64,000 nt of DNA. Source: UBA10205 sp964373815. GTDB lineage: Archaea; Iainarchaeota; Iainarchaeia; Iainarchaeales; Iainarchaeaceae. Positions 39,248 through 48,376 of the stretch are shown one piece after another. Under the pieces are notes generated by a model. That model was given only the letters and a program-made list of their open reading frames with translations, was not told where the DNA came from and ran no database searches. The stretch covers positions 16,286 through 80,285 of the forward strand of contig CAYJWI010000001.1 in assembly GCA_964373815.1 (NCBI GenBank), read 5' to 3'. Position 1 is the first letter of the stretch. Every line of letters begins with the position of its first letter. The translations under genes were made by a program, and so were the position numbers.

Positions 39248-39712
39248 ATGCGCAGGCACGTTAGGGATGCTGTCTCTCGAGTAAAGAGCCAGCTTGTGCA
39301 ATCACACAGAATCCCCAGGCACAAAACAGCGGGCATGATTAGAAAGGCGGCTGATGTGCGGGGAAAGTTTGTTTCTTTTTTTGAAAGGGTCAGGCTGCTG
39401 TATAGGCTGCAGTCGTCCTCAAAACGAATTGAAGGCATGATGAACTTTGTCCAGTTGGCAGAAAGGCAAATAAAACACATTGACCGGCAAGCTGAAAATT
39501 ACCCGGCAATGCAGCCAGAAGAATTGGTGAGGCTGATGGCTGACAGGGAGAGCGCGGAAATGGGAAAAAGGTTTTTCAGTCTCGCGATAACGAACAAAGG
39601 CAATATACACTCCACAATGGCCCTGCTTGCCAGAAACCATTTTGACTTTGATGAAGTCGCACGGCTGCTAGGGCAAGTAAAAAAAGAGCCGGCTCAACCA
39701 AGGCATGATTAA
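39248..39712 (+). CDS. Unknown basic helical protein
   Basis: A 154-aa, helix-rich and basic protein (RRHVRDAVSRVKSQLVQSHR; then FFERVRLLYRLQSSSKRIEG). No known domain. An AT-rich TATA-like block (AGAATTAAAAAC, near 39205-39216) lies about 36 bp upstream. The next gene starts nine bases after its stop. Possibly RNA- or ribosome-associated, by charge only. Confidence 0.5.
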   Translation: MRRHVRDAVSRVKSQLVQSHRIPRHKTAGMIRKAADVRGKFVSFFERVRLLYRLQSSSKRIEGMMNFVQLAERQIKHIDRQAENYPAMQPEELVRLMADRESAEMGKRFFSLAITNKGNIHSTMALLARNHFDFDEVARLLGQVKKEPAQPRHD

Positions 39713-39721
39713 GGCGATTGA

Positions 39722-40069
39722 ATGTACCACTTGGGAAAAATCATTGAGGTCCTCCCCGCGGAGGAAAAAGGCTCCAGGTCCGCGGATGGCGCAACCCACG
39801 CGCTAATTGAGATGTGGGATGAGAACCTCATTATTTTCAGGGTCAACCCTGCGATAGTTAAGGATGTCAAGGAAGGGGTTTTCGTTCTTGTAGATTACTC
39901 CCCGATTGCCGTGGGCGGGGCGCCCGTGCCAAAGCATGAAATAGTTTCTATTGTCAGCGAAGCAAAGGGGAAGAAAATCCTCGCAAAGCTCCGCGAATCG
40001 CTAGACGAGAAAAAGAGGCAAAGGCAGCCGACCTTTGAAGCGCCAGTGCACGGCAAAATGATAGGTTAA
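39722..40069 (+). CDS. Small beta-rich conserved protein
   Basis: A 115-aa protein with an Sm/OB-like beta N-terminal half (MYHLGKIIEVLPAEEKGSRS ... VFVLVDYSPI) and a charged helical end. Resembles small archaeal proteins of unknown role. Spaced nine bases from both neighbours, so in an operon with the unknown basic protein and the EVE-like protein. Confidence 0.5.
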   Translation: MYHLGKIIEVLPAEEKGSRSADGATHALIEMWDENLIIFRVNPAIVKDVKEGVFVLVDYSPIAVGGAPVPKHEIVSIVSEAKGKKILAKLRESLDEKKRQRQPTFEAPVHGKMIG

Positions 40070-40078
40070 GGTTCTTCA

Positions 40079-40465
40079 ATGCCGAAATATTTCCTTGTTA
40101 CCCATCCCTGGGAACAGTACAGGAAAACGCTCGAATACCTCTGCTTCGAATCCGAAGGCGAAAGAAAGCCGCTCTCGCAGGGCGATTTGGTTGTTTACTG
40201 CAGCAGCGGCCTCGTTGCCGGGATTTTCGAGGTGGAAAAATTTGTTGAAAAAGAGTTCACTGGTTCAGCTGATTGTGGAGAATTCCAGGTGAAAATAAAG
40301 CCGGTTGCCCTGCCTGAAAAGGACCTCGTTGCAAGGCCTTTCCGCTACAAGGAAAGCCTAGAGAAGCCAATTGAAGGCTCGCCGCGCATCTTTCCCGTCA
40401 ATACGCAGGATTTCGGGAAAACCCTGATTGCGATAAGGGAGAAGAAGAAGGAGTTGGTGCTTTAA
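40079..40465 (+). CDS. EVE/ASCH-like (PUA-fold) protein
   Basis: A 128-aa protein. The first half (MPKYFLVTHPWEQYRKTLEY, then PLSQGDLVVYCSSGLVAGIF) has the EVE/PUA-like start in which the chain begins with a beta strand and a WE motif and reads out modified bases in RNA or DNA. Likely a modified-nucleotide binder. Tentative; domain call from short motifs. Confidence 0.4.
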   Translation: MPKYFLVTHPWEQYRKTLEYLCFESEGERKPLSQGDLVVYCSSGLVAGIFEVEKFVEKEFTGSADCGEFQVKIKPVALPEKDLVARPFRYKESLEKPIEGSPRIFPVNTQDFGKTLIAIREKKKELVL

Positions 40466-40531
40466 GGGCTATCAAGAATTTTATGCACAAGGATGGCAGT
40501 TTTTTAATACTTTTTCAGCAACTACCATTTA

Positions 40532-40984
40532 ATGCTCGAGGATTTCATAGAGGCAAACAAGCTTAGCGCGAAAGTCTTTGAAACCACGAGCGAAGTGCAC
40601 ACCGCAGCGAAGGCCGCCACTTTGATGGGCGATGATGCGCAGGCCGTCGCGAAATCCATCCTTCTCATTGATTCAAACACAAACCCAATCCTTGTAGTGC
40701 TGCTCGGAAAAGACAGGGTTGATTTTGGGAAAGTTAAGGAAATACTAAAAGTGCGCGACGTGCGGCTCGCGGAGCCGGAGGAAGTTTCAGACATCACGGG
40801 GTATGAAATAGGCGGCGTGCCCCCGGTTTCGATTTACGGCGTAAGGACAATCCTCGACAAGGCCGTTAGACGCAAAGATGAAGTGGTGTGCGGCGGAGGC
40901 GACCCGCAGCACTTGATGAGGATAAAGGTTGGCGAGATACTCGAGTTCGCGGAAGAGATAACGGTAGAGGATGTCCGAAAGTAG
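40532..40984 (+). CDS. YbaK/ProX-type aminoacyl-tRNA deacylase
   Basis: A 150-aa YbaK/EbsC-family domain (PF04073): TTSEVHTAAKAATLMGDDAQ with the catalytic-Lys strand AVAKSILLI, then LGKDRVDFGKVKEILKVRDV, ISDITGYEIGGVPPV-type segment and CGGGDPQHLMRI. It trans-edits misacylated tRNA (Ala/Cys-tRNA-Pro class). Leaderless start 25 bp after TTTTTTAATAC. Confidence 0.9.
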   Translation: MLEDFIEANKLSAKVFETTSEVHTAAKAATLMGDDAQAVAKSILLIDSNTNPILVVLLGKDRVDFGKVKEILKVRDVRLAEPEEVSDITGYEIGGVPPVSIYGVRTILDKAVRRKDEVVCGGGDPQHLMRIKVGEILEFAEEITVEDVRK

Positions 40985-40986
40985 GT

Positions 40987-41352
40987 TCAAATCGGGATTG
41001 TAATATTTAGCCTTTCATATTTTGCTTTCGGCTCCACTGTGCCCTTTGCCCCGCCGAGTTCAATCAGCCCCATCTCCGCGAGTTTTTTCACGTCGCGAAA
41101 GACGTTTGCATAAGGCCTTTTCAGGGTTTTTGCGAGGGCATAAATCGTCTTGGGCTTCTTTTCCCTAACCGTTTTGAGGATGCGCAGCCTTTCCTTGGTA
41201 AGCATCCCCCTCATCAGTTCAACTGTTTGAAAGGAAAGGATTTCCTGCTTCTCTACCTTCTCGCCTTTCCTGATTTTTTCATAGGTATCGGCAAACCTGT
41301 CCATAGTATGTTCAAAACTGTCAACCATGATGGTTACGTTTCTTGCTTTCAT
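40987..41352 (-). CDS. HVO_A0114/TumA-like HTH antitoxin
   Basis: A 121-aa winged-helix protein starting MKARNVTIMVDSFEHTMDRF, with LTKERLRILKTVREKKPKTI, YALAKTLKRPYANVFRDVKK and LAEMGLIEL. The N-terminal VTIM strand is conserved in the HVO_A0114 group, so ATG 41352 was chosen although it overlaps the toxin gene by 32 bases. Expected to bind the toxin and repress the shared promoter. Confidence 0.75.
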   Translation of the reverse strand: MKARNVTIMVDSFEHTMDRFADTYEKIRKGEKVEKQEILSFQTVELMRGMLTKERLRILKTVREKKPKTIYALAKTLKRPYANVFRDVKKLAEMGLIELGGAKGTVEPKAKYERLNITIPI

Positions 41353-41635
41353 GCAAATCCACACTCCTGATTGCTGAAACTTCTTCCATAAAAGCCCTCT
41401 TGAGATTGTTTACGTCCTTGAATTCCAGCTTCACCTCTTTTCCTTTTAGGTGTTTGTGGTGCCCCTTGCCTCTTTCGTTGTCATACCTCAAGATGCAAAG
41501 GCCGTTCTTTATAAAATTCATTGAATATTTTATGCCTTCTGGGAAAAACTTCCCTCTTTCCACTTCGTAAACCCTTATTTCCACGAACTCACCCTTTTCA
41601 AAATATGTCCTTTCGCTTTCCATCAGGCGGGCCAT
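41321..41635 (-). CDS. DUF6516/TumE-like toxin
   Basis: A 104-aa protein with the DUF6516 pattern GIKYSMNFIKNGLCILRYDN, then ERGKGHHKHLKGKEVKLEF. TumE-type toxins are paired with TumA-like HTH proteins in a toxin-first order, as here. Leaderless start next to a 30-bp inverted repeat promoter. Activity as RNase is proposed for the family, not shown here. Confidence 0.75.
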   Translation of the reverse strand: MARLMESERTYFEKGEFVEIRVYEVERGKFFPEGIKYSMNFIKNGLCILRYDNERGKGHHKHLKGKEVKLEFKDVNNLKRAFMEEVSAIRSVDLHESKKRNHHG

Positions 41636-41650
41636 AAAACCACATCAATG

Positions 41651-41690
41651 GCCTGCCACGCTATATATGGTGCGGCAGGCTATATAATAC
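41651..41690 (-). promoter_or_regulatory. Palindromic operator-promoter of the toxin-antitoxin pair
   Basis: GCCTGCC (41651-41657) and GGCAGGC (41674-41680) flank a TATATAT core. A second TATA (TATATAATAC) follows at 41681-41690. The inverted repeat covers the probable start, fitting autorepression by the antitoxin. Confidence 0.6.
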
Positions 41691-41807
41691 TATCCCATTA
41701 TACGTTGATTGACGAAGTAGTTTTATTTGTTTCTAGAGGCAGTTTATTATTTCCCTTTTCAGCTCTTGCAAATTGTATTTAATTATGGCTTCAATCATCC
41801 TTATTCT

Positions 41808-42434
41808 ATGCCGCGCATACCTTCCCCTGAAAGGGTTTCAAAACTCGCCGCATTCAGGCGCACGAGATTATTGAAAAGGCGGCAGAGAGAAGTCCAGTCA
41901 ACGACGAGGGTAAAATTGATGAAAGCCCTTGCCTCGAAAATATCAGCCCTTTCAAAAAAGCTAGTGAATGCCGAATTAAAACCCTTAAGCGAAGTCGAGC
42001 CGGCAACCCATTATACACTTTTTTACAAGGGTAGGCCGGTGGCGGAGATAGGCGTTTTTGCCGCCATTAAAAACGGGACGGCAACCCTCGTAATTGATGA
42101 GATACAGGGGTGGCCAAAGGTTAAAGCAGAAATTGACCAGTTCAAAAAAGACAATGGCCTTCCTTGGAATGTGGCAATGGTTGATTTTCTTGTCTCTTCC
42201 GCTTATGAAGCCAGGTTTGACAGGGTTCTTCTTGCTGACATAACTGATTCCTCGTATTATGAAAACACATCAGTAGATGTCGGGGTAGCTGCCTCCCAGA
42301 AGGAAAAATTAGACAAGATAAAGTATGCAAGGGAAAAGATGAAACAATTATACACCTGGACTGCAAAGGCCTGCGGCTTCACGAAAATGGAAACCAATGA
42401 GCACGGCAGGTTTTATGTGAGGGAATTCCCTTAA
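41808..42434 (+). CDS. Unknown basic/mixed protein
   Basis: A 208-aa protein starting MPRIPSPERVSKLAAFRRTR with a basic helix, then a central beta-rich domain (HYTLFYKGRPVAEIGVFAAI) and an alpha/beta C-terminal part (FDRVLLADITDSSYYENTSV). The layout resembles an acetyltransferase-like fold but no motif confirms it. ATG 41808 is about 30 bp after GTATTTAATT. Converges on atpD with a four-base tail overlap. Confidence 0.5.
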   Translation: MPRIPSPERVSKLAAFRRTRLLKRRQREVQSTTRVKLMKALASKISALSKKLVNAELKPLSEVEPATHYTLFYKGRPVAEIGVFAAIKNGTATLVIDEIQGWPKVKAEIDQFKKDNGLPWNVAMVDFLVSSAYEARFDRVLLADITDSSYYENTSVDVGVAASQKEKLDKIKYAREKMKQLYTWTAKACGFTKMETNEHGRFYVREFP

Positions 42435-43069
42435 GCGCTTTCCCGTGCTTCAAGCTTCGCTTTTATGGTTTTCAGCGAAATGAACTGCTCGCGCTCCATT
42501 TCCTCAAGGCGCATTATGATGTACTTTGCATTGCCCTTCAGGTTCGGGATCATTATGTAATCGAGCGCGTTCACGCGCCTCTTGGTCTTCTCGATTTCCT
42601 TTATGAGCCTCTTCAGCGCGTTCTCGGTTTCGGCGAGCTTTATTATTATTTCAAGGCTTTTCTCGAATGCACTGGCGGCCTCGTCGATTTTCGCCGAGCT
42701 GCCCTGTATGCTATAGCCCCTCTCGGAAATTGTTTTTGAGACATATTCGCCCTTTATGTGAGGGATGTGCACACCCATTACGTTCTTCGATTCAACTTGG
42801 ATGTTGGGCGCCTTCTTTACCGCGAGCGCGATGTTTTCGACCTCGAGTATGCCGTGGTATGCCTGGCAGACCGCAAGAGAGGAGAACGCCTCGCCCATCC
42901 TGGAATTCAGGTCCGTGCGCAAATCCTGCGCCTGCTTCATTATCTTGAAGAACTCGAGAACGAGCACGTCACGCTTCTGCTTGAGCAGCTTGTGGCCGTT
43001 CTCCGCGAGCCTTATCCTGTTCCTTGTCTCTATGAGCTCTAGGCGCGTTGTCTTCACATCATCTGCCAC
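42431..43069 (-). CDS. atpD: A-type ATP synthase subunit D
   Basis: A 212-aa central-stalk protein: DDVKTTRLELIETRNRIRLA, LLKQKRDVLVLEF and RRVNALDYIMIPNLKGNAKY, the N- and C-terminal helices that form the rotating coiled coil. GTG 43069 (GTGGCAGATGAT) has GGTGA five bases upstream; an upstream ATG in frame at 43114 lacks one and adds 15 non-conserved residues. Last gene of the operon, 84 bases after atpB. Confidence 0.93.
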   Translation of the reverse strand: MADDVKTTRLELIETRNRIRLAENGHKLLKQKRDVLVLEFFKIMKQAQDLRTDLNSRMGEAFSSLAVCQAYHGILEVENIALAVKKAPNIQVESKNVMGVHIPHIKGEYVSKTISERGYSIQGSSAKIDEAASAFEKSLEIIIKLAETENALKRLIKEIEKTKRRVNALDYIMIPNLKGNAKYIIMRLEEMEREQFISLKTIKAKLEARESA

Positions 43070-43198
43070 TTTTTCACCAATTTTTGGGTTTTTTTTAGGC
43101 GGAAAGATTTCCAAAAGCCAAAACTCCCAAGCCTTCTTTTCCGGTTTTTCCAGTTTTGAAGGAATTGCCTGTTTTGGCCCACTGTTTTTCCCAGCTTT

Positions 43199-44596
43199 TC
43201 ACTCATCGCCTTTCCTGAATTTCTTGCCGTACTTTTCGAGGTGCTCGAGCTTTACCCTCTTCAATTCCTTTTTTGGAAGCATTGCGAAGAGCTCCCAGCC
43301 CAAATCGAGCGTCTGCTCTATCGAGCGGTTCTCGTTGCGGCCTTGCCTTATGAACCTCTTTTCGAACTCATCTGCAAACTTGAGGTACTTCCTATCATTT
43401 TCGGATAGCGCTTCCTCACCTACGACCGCGCTTAGCGCGCGCAAATCCATTCCTTGCGCGTATCCGGCGTACAATTGGTCCGCGACCCCGCGGTGGTCTT
43501 CCCTTGTCTTGCCGTTGCCGATTCCAAGGTTCATCAGCCTCGAGAGGCATGGGAGAACATCGATTGGCGGGAATATGCCTTTTCTGTGAAGCTCCCTTCC
43601 AACAACGATTTGCCCTTCCGTGATGTATCCCGTAAGGTCGGGGATTGGGTGAGTGATGTCATCTGATGGCATTGAAAGTATCGCAATCTGGGTGACAGAG
43701 CCTTTCTTCCCTTTTATGACCCCCGCCCTTTCGTAAAGTGATGCGAGGTCGGTGTAAGTGTAGCCCGGATATCCCCTTCTGCCCGGCACTTCCTTTCTCG
43801 CCCCCGCGATTTCACGCAGGGCTTCGCAGTAGTTGGTCATGTCCGTGATTATTACAAGCACGTGCATGCCCTTTTCGAACGCCAAATATTCCGCGGTGGT
43901 GAGCGCCATCCTTGGGGTTATGAGCCTCTCAACGCTCGGGTCATCCGCGAGGTTGAGGAAAAGCACGCTCCTCTCGAGCGCCCCCGTCCTTTCAAAATCC
44001 TTCATGAAAAAGCTAGATTCCTCGTGGGTAATCCCTATAGCGGCGAACACGACCGCGAAGTTCTCGCTCTTGTTTCTAACCTTTGCCTGCCTTGCTATCT
44101 GCACGGCAAGCTCGTTGTGCGGAAGGCCCGAGCCTGAAAAAATCGGGAGCTTTTGCCCCCTTACAAGCGTATTGAGGCCGTCGATTGTGCTTATCCCTGT
44201 CTGGATGAAATCCTTTGGCTTTTCCCTCGCCATCGGGTTTATCGCAGCGCCTATGATGTCGATTTTCTTTTCTGCAATAATCGGAGCGCCTTTGTCGCGT
44301 GGCTCCCCGAGGCCGTTGAACACCCTTCCGAGCATTTCTTCGGAGACGCTAAGCTTCATTGTGTCGCCGAGGAATTTCACCTTTGTCCTCTCTATGTCAA
44401 GCCCTGTTGTGGGACCGAAAATCTGTATTACTGCCTTCCCTTTCGAAGTTTCGAGCACCTGCCCCTTCCTCTTCTCGCCGTTCGGGAGCTTTACTTCGAC
44501 TATCTCGTTGTAGCCGACGTTCTCAACCCTGTCCACGAATACGAGCGGGCCCTCGATGCTTGTCACCGTCTGGTATTCCTTCATCATTGCTGCCAT
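43199..44596 (-). CDS. atpB: A-type ATP synthase subunit B
   Basis: A 465-aa non-catalytic subunit with the expected regions: IEGPLVFVDRVENVGYNEIV, DGLNTLVRGQKLPIFSGSGL, ITDMTNYCEALREI and PGRRGYPGYTYTDLAS. The P-loop position reads SGSGLPHNELA, as in B subunits. GGTGA lies a few bases before ATG 44596. Nine bases after atpA. Confidence 0.97.
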   Translation of the reverse strand: MAAMMKEYQTVTSIEGPLVFVDRVENVGYNEIVEVKLPNGEKRKGQVLETSKGKAVIQIFGPTTGLDIERTKVKFLGDTMKLSVSEEMLGRVFNGLGEPRDKGAPIIAEKKIDIIGAAINPMAREKPKDFIQTGISTIDGLNTLVRGQKLPIFSGSGLPHNELAVQIARQAKVRNKSENFAVVFAAIGITHEESSFFMKDFERTGALERSVLFLNLADDPSVERLITPRMALTTAEYLAFEKGMHVLVIITDMTNYCEALREIAGARKEVPGRRGYPGYTYTDLASLYERAGVIKGKKGSVTQIAILSMPSDDITHPIPDLTGYITEGQIVVGRELHRKGIFPPIDVLPCLSRLMNLGIGNGKTREDHRGVADQLYAGYAQGMDLRALSAVVGEEALSENDRKYLKFADEFEKRFIRQGRNENRSIEQTLDLGWELFAMLPKKELKRVKLEHLEKYGKKFRKGDE

Positions 44597-44604
44597 GCAT
44601 TCAC

Positions 44605-47600
44605 CTATCTTGCCTCTTTCACTGCTTTTTCAAATTCAGAATCCATTTCCACAATTATTCCTTCAATGCCCTTTTCGGCATCCTTTTCCGCGAGCTCCTT
44701 CATCCTCGCTATCTTCTCGCGCACCTTGAGCGCGGTAACAGCCTTTAGCTGCACCCCGAGTTCGAGCGCATCAACCGCCTTGTCATAGAAGCGCAGTATT
44801 GCCTTGAGCATCCTGTACTGCTTCTTTAGGGATGAGAAAGCGTCGATGTCGCTGAACGCTGACTGCTGCAGGAAATCCTCCCTTAACATCCTTGTGGCAT
44901 CGAGCACCATCTGCTCCTTTTCAGGGAGCGCATCAGGGCCTACTAGCTGCACGATTTCCTGCAGCTCCGCTTCCTTTTGCAAAAGCGCCATGGCCTTTCC
45001 CCGGTTATCCGCCCAATCGGGTGCAACGAGGTTCGCGTAAGTCGCATCCAGCGAATTCGTGTACAATGAGTATGACTTGAGCCAGTTGATTGCGGGGAAG
45101 TGCCTTCTCTGCGCGAGCTTGGCATCAAGCGCCCAGAACACCTTTGTTACGCGCAAGGTGTTCTGCGACACAGGCTCCGAAACATCCCCTCCGGGAGGCG
45201 AGACCGCCCCGATGACTGAAATCGAGCCGTTCCTTTCCGGTGAGCCCACACAAACAATTCTTCCCGCCCTTTCGTAGAACTCTGCGAGCCTTCTTGCAAG
45301 GTACGGCGGATACCCCTCTTCACCCGGCATCTCCTCAATCCTTCCCGAAATTTCCCTCATCGCTTCCGCCCACCTTGAAGTGGAATCCGCCATGAGCGCG
45401 ACATCATAACCCATGTCCCTGTAGTATTCCGCAATCGTTATTCCTGTGTAAATGGACGCTTCCCTTGCAGCGACCGGCATGTTGGAGGTGTTCGCTATAA
45501 GCACGGTCCTCTGCATGAGCGGCTTTTTGGTCTTCGGGTCCACGAGTTCCGGGAATTCCGTCAGCACTTCGGTCATCTCGTTGCCCCGTTCGCCGCATCC
45601 GATGTAGACGATTATCTGCGAATCGCTGAATTTTGCGAGTGACTGCTGTGTCACAGTGTTGTGCAAAAGCATAGGCTGGTTGCCTGAAATAAAATTGTGT
45701 GTTTCTGGCACAGTGAGGTCGTAGACGTACTGTTCGGAATTTATTTCCCTGATTTGTGTTATTTTATCGCAGAATACGTCCTCTAATGACTGTGCAAACT
45801 CATAGAGCCTTCCTTCAATTCCCAGCTTTTCCACTATTGACTGGAATGTCGTGGAGGTTTGGTTGAGTTGCTTGTAGTATGCGATTGTGGATACTCCCTT
45901 TTTCTGCAGTTCCCACGGTTTGATTCCTTCAAGTATTTCCCTAAATAATTCTGGTGTCATGGGGACAATGTCTTTGGACGTATAATAATGCTTTTTCTCA
46001 TAATATGAATCGATTTTATTTGCCTCTTTTGGAGCAATAAAGATTCTGTAATATGTTCCTTTTGCGGTGTTTTTGACCGCGCAGGTGTGGAGTATTCCCA
46101 TTTTTGTGAGAACATATGAGAGGCCAGTCTGCATTTTATGTGATGCAGAAGTGATTTCCGCATCATTCTCACCGATATGGCCATCGCCCTTGATGTATGC
46201 TTTCAGGAAAGCTTTGCACACTGCGTTCGGTGATGTGAGGAGTTGTTTTGGCACTCTCACGTTTCTGGACTTCTTTATGAATGGGAAGCCCATTGAATTG
46301 AGGAATTTTGCCAAAGAAGCGTGGTTAACGCTCACGGCCCAAACGGTGTTTGCGTAGATTTCTTTTGAATCGAGGTTGAATATTTTTTTCAGGAGGAAAG
46401 AAACCCTTTTCCGAAGCTCCTTGTCATTGTTGTAGAATTCTACCACTTTTTTATCTTTTATGCTTCCTTCAGCCATTAGGAAGCCAAGGAATTCCGCAAG
46501 CTCCTCATCTAGGTATTTTGGGAGGCTGATTGGCTTTGATTGCCTTTGGGCCTTGATTTCGCTGAATTCAATTTCCACCCCACTTAGTGTCATTAGGCTT
46601 TTCAGAAAACTTAGGGTTGGTTTGTTGGTTTCGGAGTAAAATGCTGACATTGTATGCTTTGGAACCCCTAAAAGTATTCCAAGTTCTTTTCTATCCATGC
46701 CCCTTTTACTGCATTCTTGGTCTATTACCGATTTCATCTTTTTTAGGGCTTTGGCATCAGTTATCCTGCAGTCAAAGTCCACGGCCAATTTTTGGGTTTC
46801 CCCACTGAACGGGATTTTTCTTGGAGATATTATATAGTCGCCTTCCCTTAATTCCTGTGAAGGCGTTTCTTCTATCCCAAGCTTCTCGTTTATCCTAAAT
46901 AACTTGTGCACTGGTGTTACTTGCACTTTTCTCCCGCTGCGGGTCTTCACTTCAATCATTTTGTCTGTCTTTCCCCTGTAAAGTGTTGTGGCAAGCGTAT
47001 CGGTTATTTCTTTGCCATTAAATGTATACACTTTTAGAGGCTCTTTTAGATTAATTATTGTTTCATAATTATTTTCTTCAATTGAATTGGCCTTATTATC
47101 CTCCTCTGCTTGGAATATCTCCTGAATTGGCCTCAGTTCGTCATTTGCCAGCACAATTGTATTGCCGTCTATGCATTTCCCAGAACCAAATGGCCCTGGT
47201 ATCGCCGCTGTCCCGCCTTTTGAAATCGGGAAGAACGTGTCAAGTATTCTCTGTCCCGTGATTAGCGGGGTATTTGGCGGGAATTTTTCGGCATAGGGCC
47301 TCGGTTTTCTAACTTCCCATCTCTGGAGCATCTGCACTTCGCGCTTTTCCCTGCCGTCCTTTATCACCGCAATTGTTTCCTCTATTGTGAAACTGCCCTT
47401 GCTTATTTCCATGACTTCCCCGGAAATTCCGTGCGGCACCATTATCTTGTGAAGTATAATGCCAGTTTCCTGGACTTCGCCGAGGATGTCGCCTCCAGCG
47501 ACCTTCTCGCCCCTCTTCGCTTTCGGCGTGAATGCCCACTTCTTTTCCCTGCTAAGCGAATTCGCGACAACCCCGCGGGCGATGAAGCTTCCGCTCTTTG

Positions 47601-47880
47601 CCATTATTGCATCAAGCGGCCTTTGTATCCCATCATAAACCGATTCAAGCAATCCGGGCCCCAGTTCAACCGTGAGGGGAAGCCCCGTGTTCTCGACAGG
47701 CTGGCCTGGCTTTAGCCCTGATGTGTCCTCATAGACCTGGATGGTTGCTCTATCGCCATTTAGCTTGATTATTTCGCCGATAAGCTTCTCCTTTCCAACC
47801 TTTACGACGTCATACATTTTCGCCCCCGCCATTTTCTCCCCAACAACTACGGGTCCGACTATTTTTTGCAATTCTCCCAT
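44605..47880 (-). CDS. atpA: A-type ATP synthase subunit A with intein
   Basis: A 1,091-aa precursor of the catalytic subunit. Residues 1-235 end at PGPFGSGK; a 506-residue intein (236-741) follows; residues 742-1091 resume TVTQQSLAKFSDSQIIVYIG. Splicing would give a 585-aa protein of normal length. Catalytic motifs in the exteins: GPFGSGKT, GCGERGNEMTEVL, ADSTSRWAEAMREIS, and GRIEEMPGEEGYP. Ribosome site GGTGGGAC lies 7-13 bases before ATG. Uptake of ATP synthesis depends on splicing. Confidence 0.97.
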   Translation of the reverse strand: MGELQKIVGPVVVGEKMAGAKMYDVVKVGKEKLIGEIIKLNGDRATIQVYEDTSGLKPGQPVENTGLPLTVELGPGLLESVYDGIQRPLDAIMAKSGSFIARGVVANSLSREKKWAFTPKAKRGEKVAGGDILGEVQETGIILHKIMVPHGISGEVMEISKGSFTIEETIAVIKDGREKREVQMLQRWEVRKPRPYAEKFPPNTPLITGQRILDTFFPISKGGTAAIPGPFGSGKCIDGNTIVLANDELRPIQEIFQAEEDNKANSIEENNYETIINLKEPLKVYTFNGKEITDTLATTLYRGKTDKMIEVKTRSGRKVQVTPVHKLFRINEKLGIEETPSQELREGDYIISPRKIPFSGETQKLAVDFDCRITDAKALKKMKSVIDQECSKRGMDRKELGILLGVPKHTMSAFYSETNKPTLSFLKSLMTLSGVEIEFSEIKAQRQSKPISLPKYLDEELAEFLGFLMAEGSIKDKKVVEFYNNDKELRKRVSFLLKKIFNLDSKEIYANTVWAVSVNHASLAKFLNSMGFPFIKKSRNVRVPKQLLTSPNAVCKAFLKAYIKGDGHIGENDAEITSASHKMQTGLSYVLTKMGILHTCAVKNTAKGTYYRIFIAPKEANKIDSYYEKKHYYTSKDIVPMTPELFREILEGIKPWELQKKGVSTIAYYKQLNQTSTTFQSIVEKLGIEGRLYEFAQSLEDVFCDKITQIREINSEQYVYDLTVPETHNFISGNQPMLLHNTVTQQSLAKFSDSQIIVYIGCGERGNEMTEVLTEFPELVDPKTKKPLMQRTVLIANTSNMPVAAREASIYTGITIAEYYRDMGYDVALMADSTSRWAEAMREISGRIEEMPGEEGYPPYLARRLAEFYERAGRIVCVGSPERNGSISVIGAVSPPGGDVSEPVSQNTLRVTKVFWALDAKLAQRRHFPAINWLKSYSLYTNSLDATYANLVAPDWADNRGKAMALLQKEAELQEIVQLVGPDALPEKEQMVLDATRMLREDFLQQSAFSDIDAFSSLKKQYRMLKAILRFYDKAVDALELGVQLKAVTALKVREKIARMKELAEKDAEKGIEGIIVEMDSEFEKAVKEAR
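45658..47175 (-). other. LAGLIDADG intein in AtpA (506 aa, P-loop site)
   Basis: It starts with Cys (CIDGNTIVLANDELRPI) and ends in HN before Thr. Splice block B is GRKVQVTPVHKLF (T87, H90). Two LAGLIDADG helices are ELAEFLGFLMAEGSI (residues 225-239, acidic E236) and CKAFLKAYIKGDGHI (320-334, D331). Residues 140-205 form an extra helix-turn-helix-like domain (DRKELGILLGVPKHTMSAFY). The site (GPFGSGK/T) is the VMA-a/TKL intein site known from other archaea. It splices itself out and the endonuclease likely is intact. Confidence 0.93.
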
Positions 47881-48044
47881 TTTGTCCCACCTCTGAATTT
47901 TTCCAATCCTTTAAGTTCCAAAACCTCTTCCAAATTTTCCGATATTCTCCTTCATTTCCAATCCTTCAACCTTTCAAACCATTCTTTGCTTCCATAATTT
48001 TCCAAACTTCTTATTCGCCCTAACCCTTCTCATCCTTTTCGCTT

Positions 48045-48374
48045 TCACTTCATCAATTCAAACCCAAGGGCCTTCTTTATCATCGCCCTCAATGAATCCC
48101 CCTGCTCCGCGGGGCCGCCCTTGTCCGGCACTGCTATGACCACGGGCTTTGCGAGCCTCTCGATTTTCTTCTTGAGCCTCCAATCAGCCCCGTTCATTAT
48201 CTTCTCATTCACAATTACAATCCCGGTTCCCGGGTCCGCGAGCAGTTCCTCGATTTTTGCCTCTGCCTCCTTTCCTTCGGCGAGATGAACATCCCGTATC
48301 CCCGCAAGCCTAAAGCCGGTGCATGTAGGCCCGTCAGCCACAACCGCAATCCTATGTGAGTATTTTTCTTCCAT
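48045..48374 (-). CDS. atpF: A-type ATP synthase subunit F
   Basis: A 109-aa stalk regulator: HRIAVVADGPTCTGFRLAGI, DPGTGIVIVNEKIM and KPVVIAVPDKGGP. ATG 48374 is three bases after the atpC stop. Separated from atpA by a 164-base purine-rich spacer (minus strand). Confidence 0.92.
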   Translation of the reverse strand: MEEKYSHRIAVVADGPTCTGFRLAGIRDVHLAEGKEAEAKIEELLADPGTGIVIVNEKIMNGADWRLKKKIERLAKPVVIAVPDKGGPAEQGDSLRAMIKKALGFELMK

Positions 48375-48376
48375 GT

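Noticed and set aside
47881..48044. Short peptides in the purine-rich atpF-atpA spacer
   Set aside because: Fourteen to nineteen codons, no ribosome site and low complexity.
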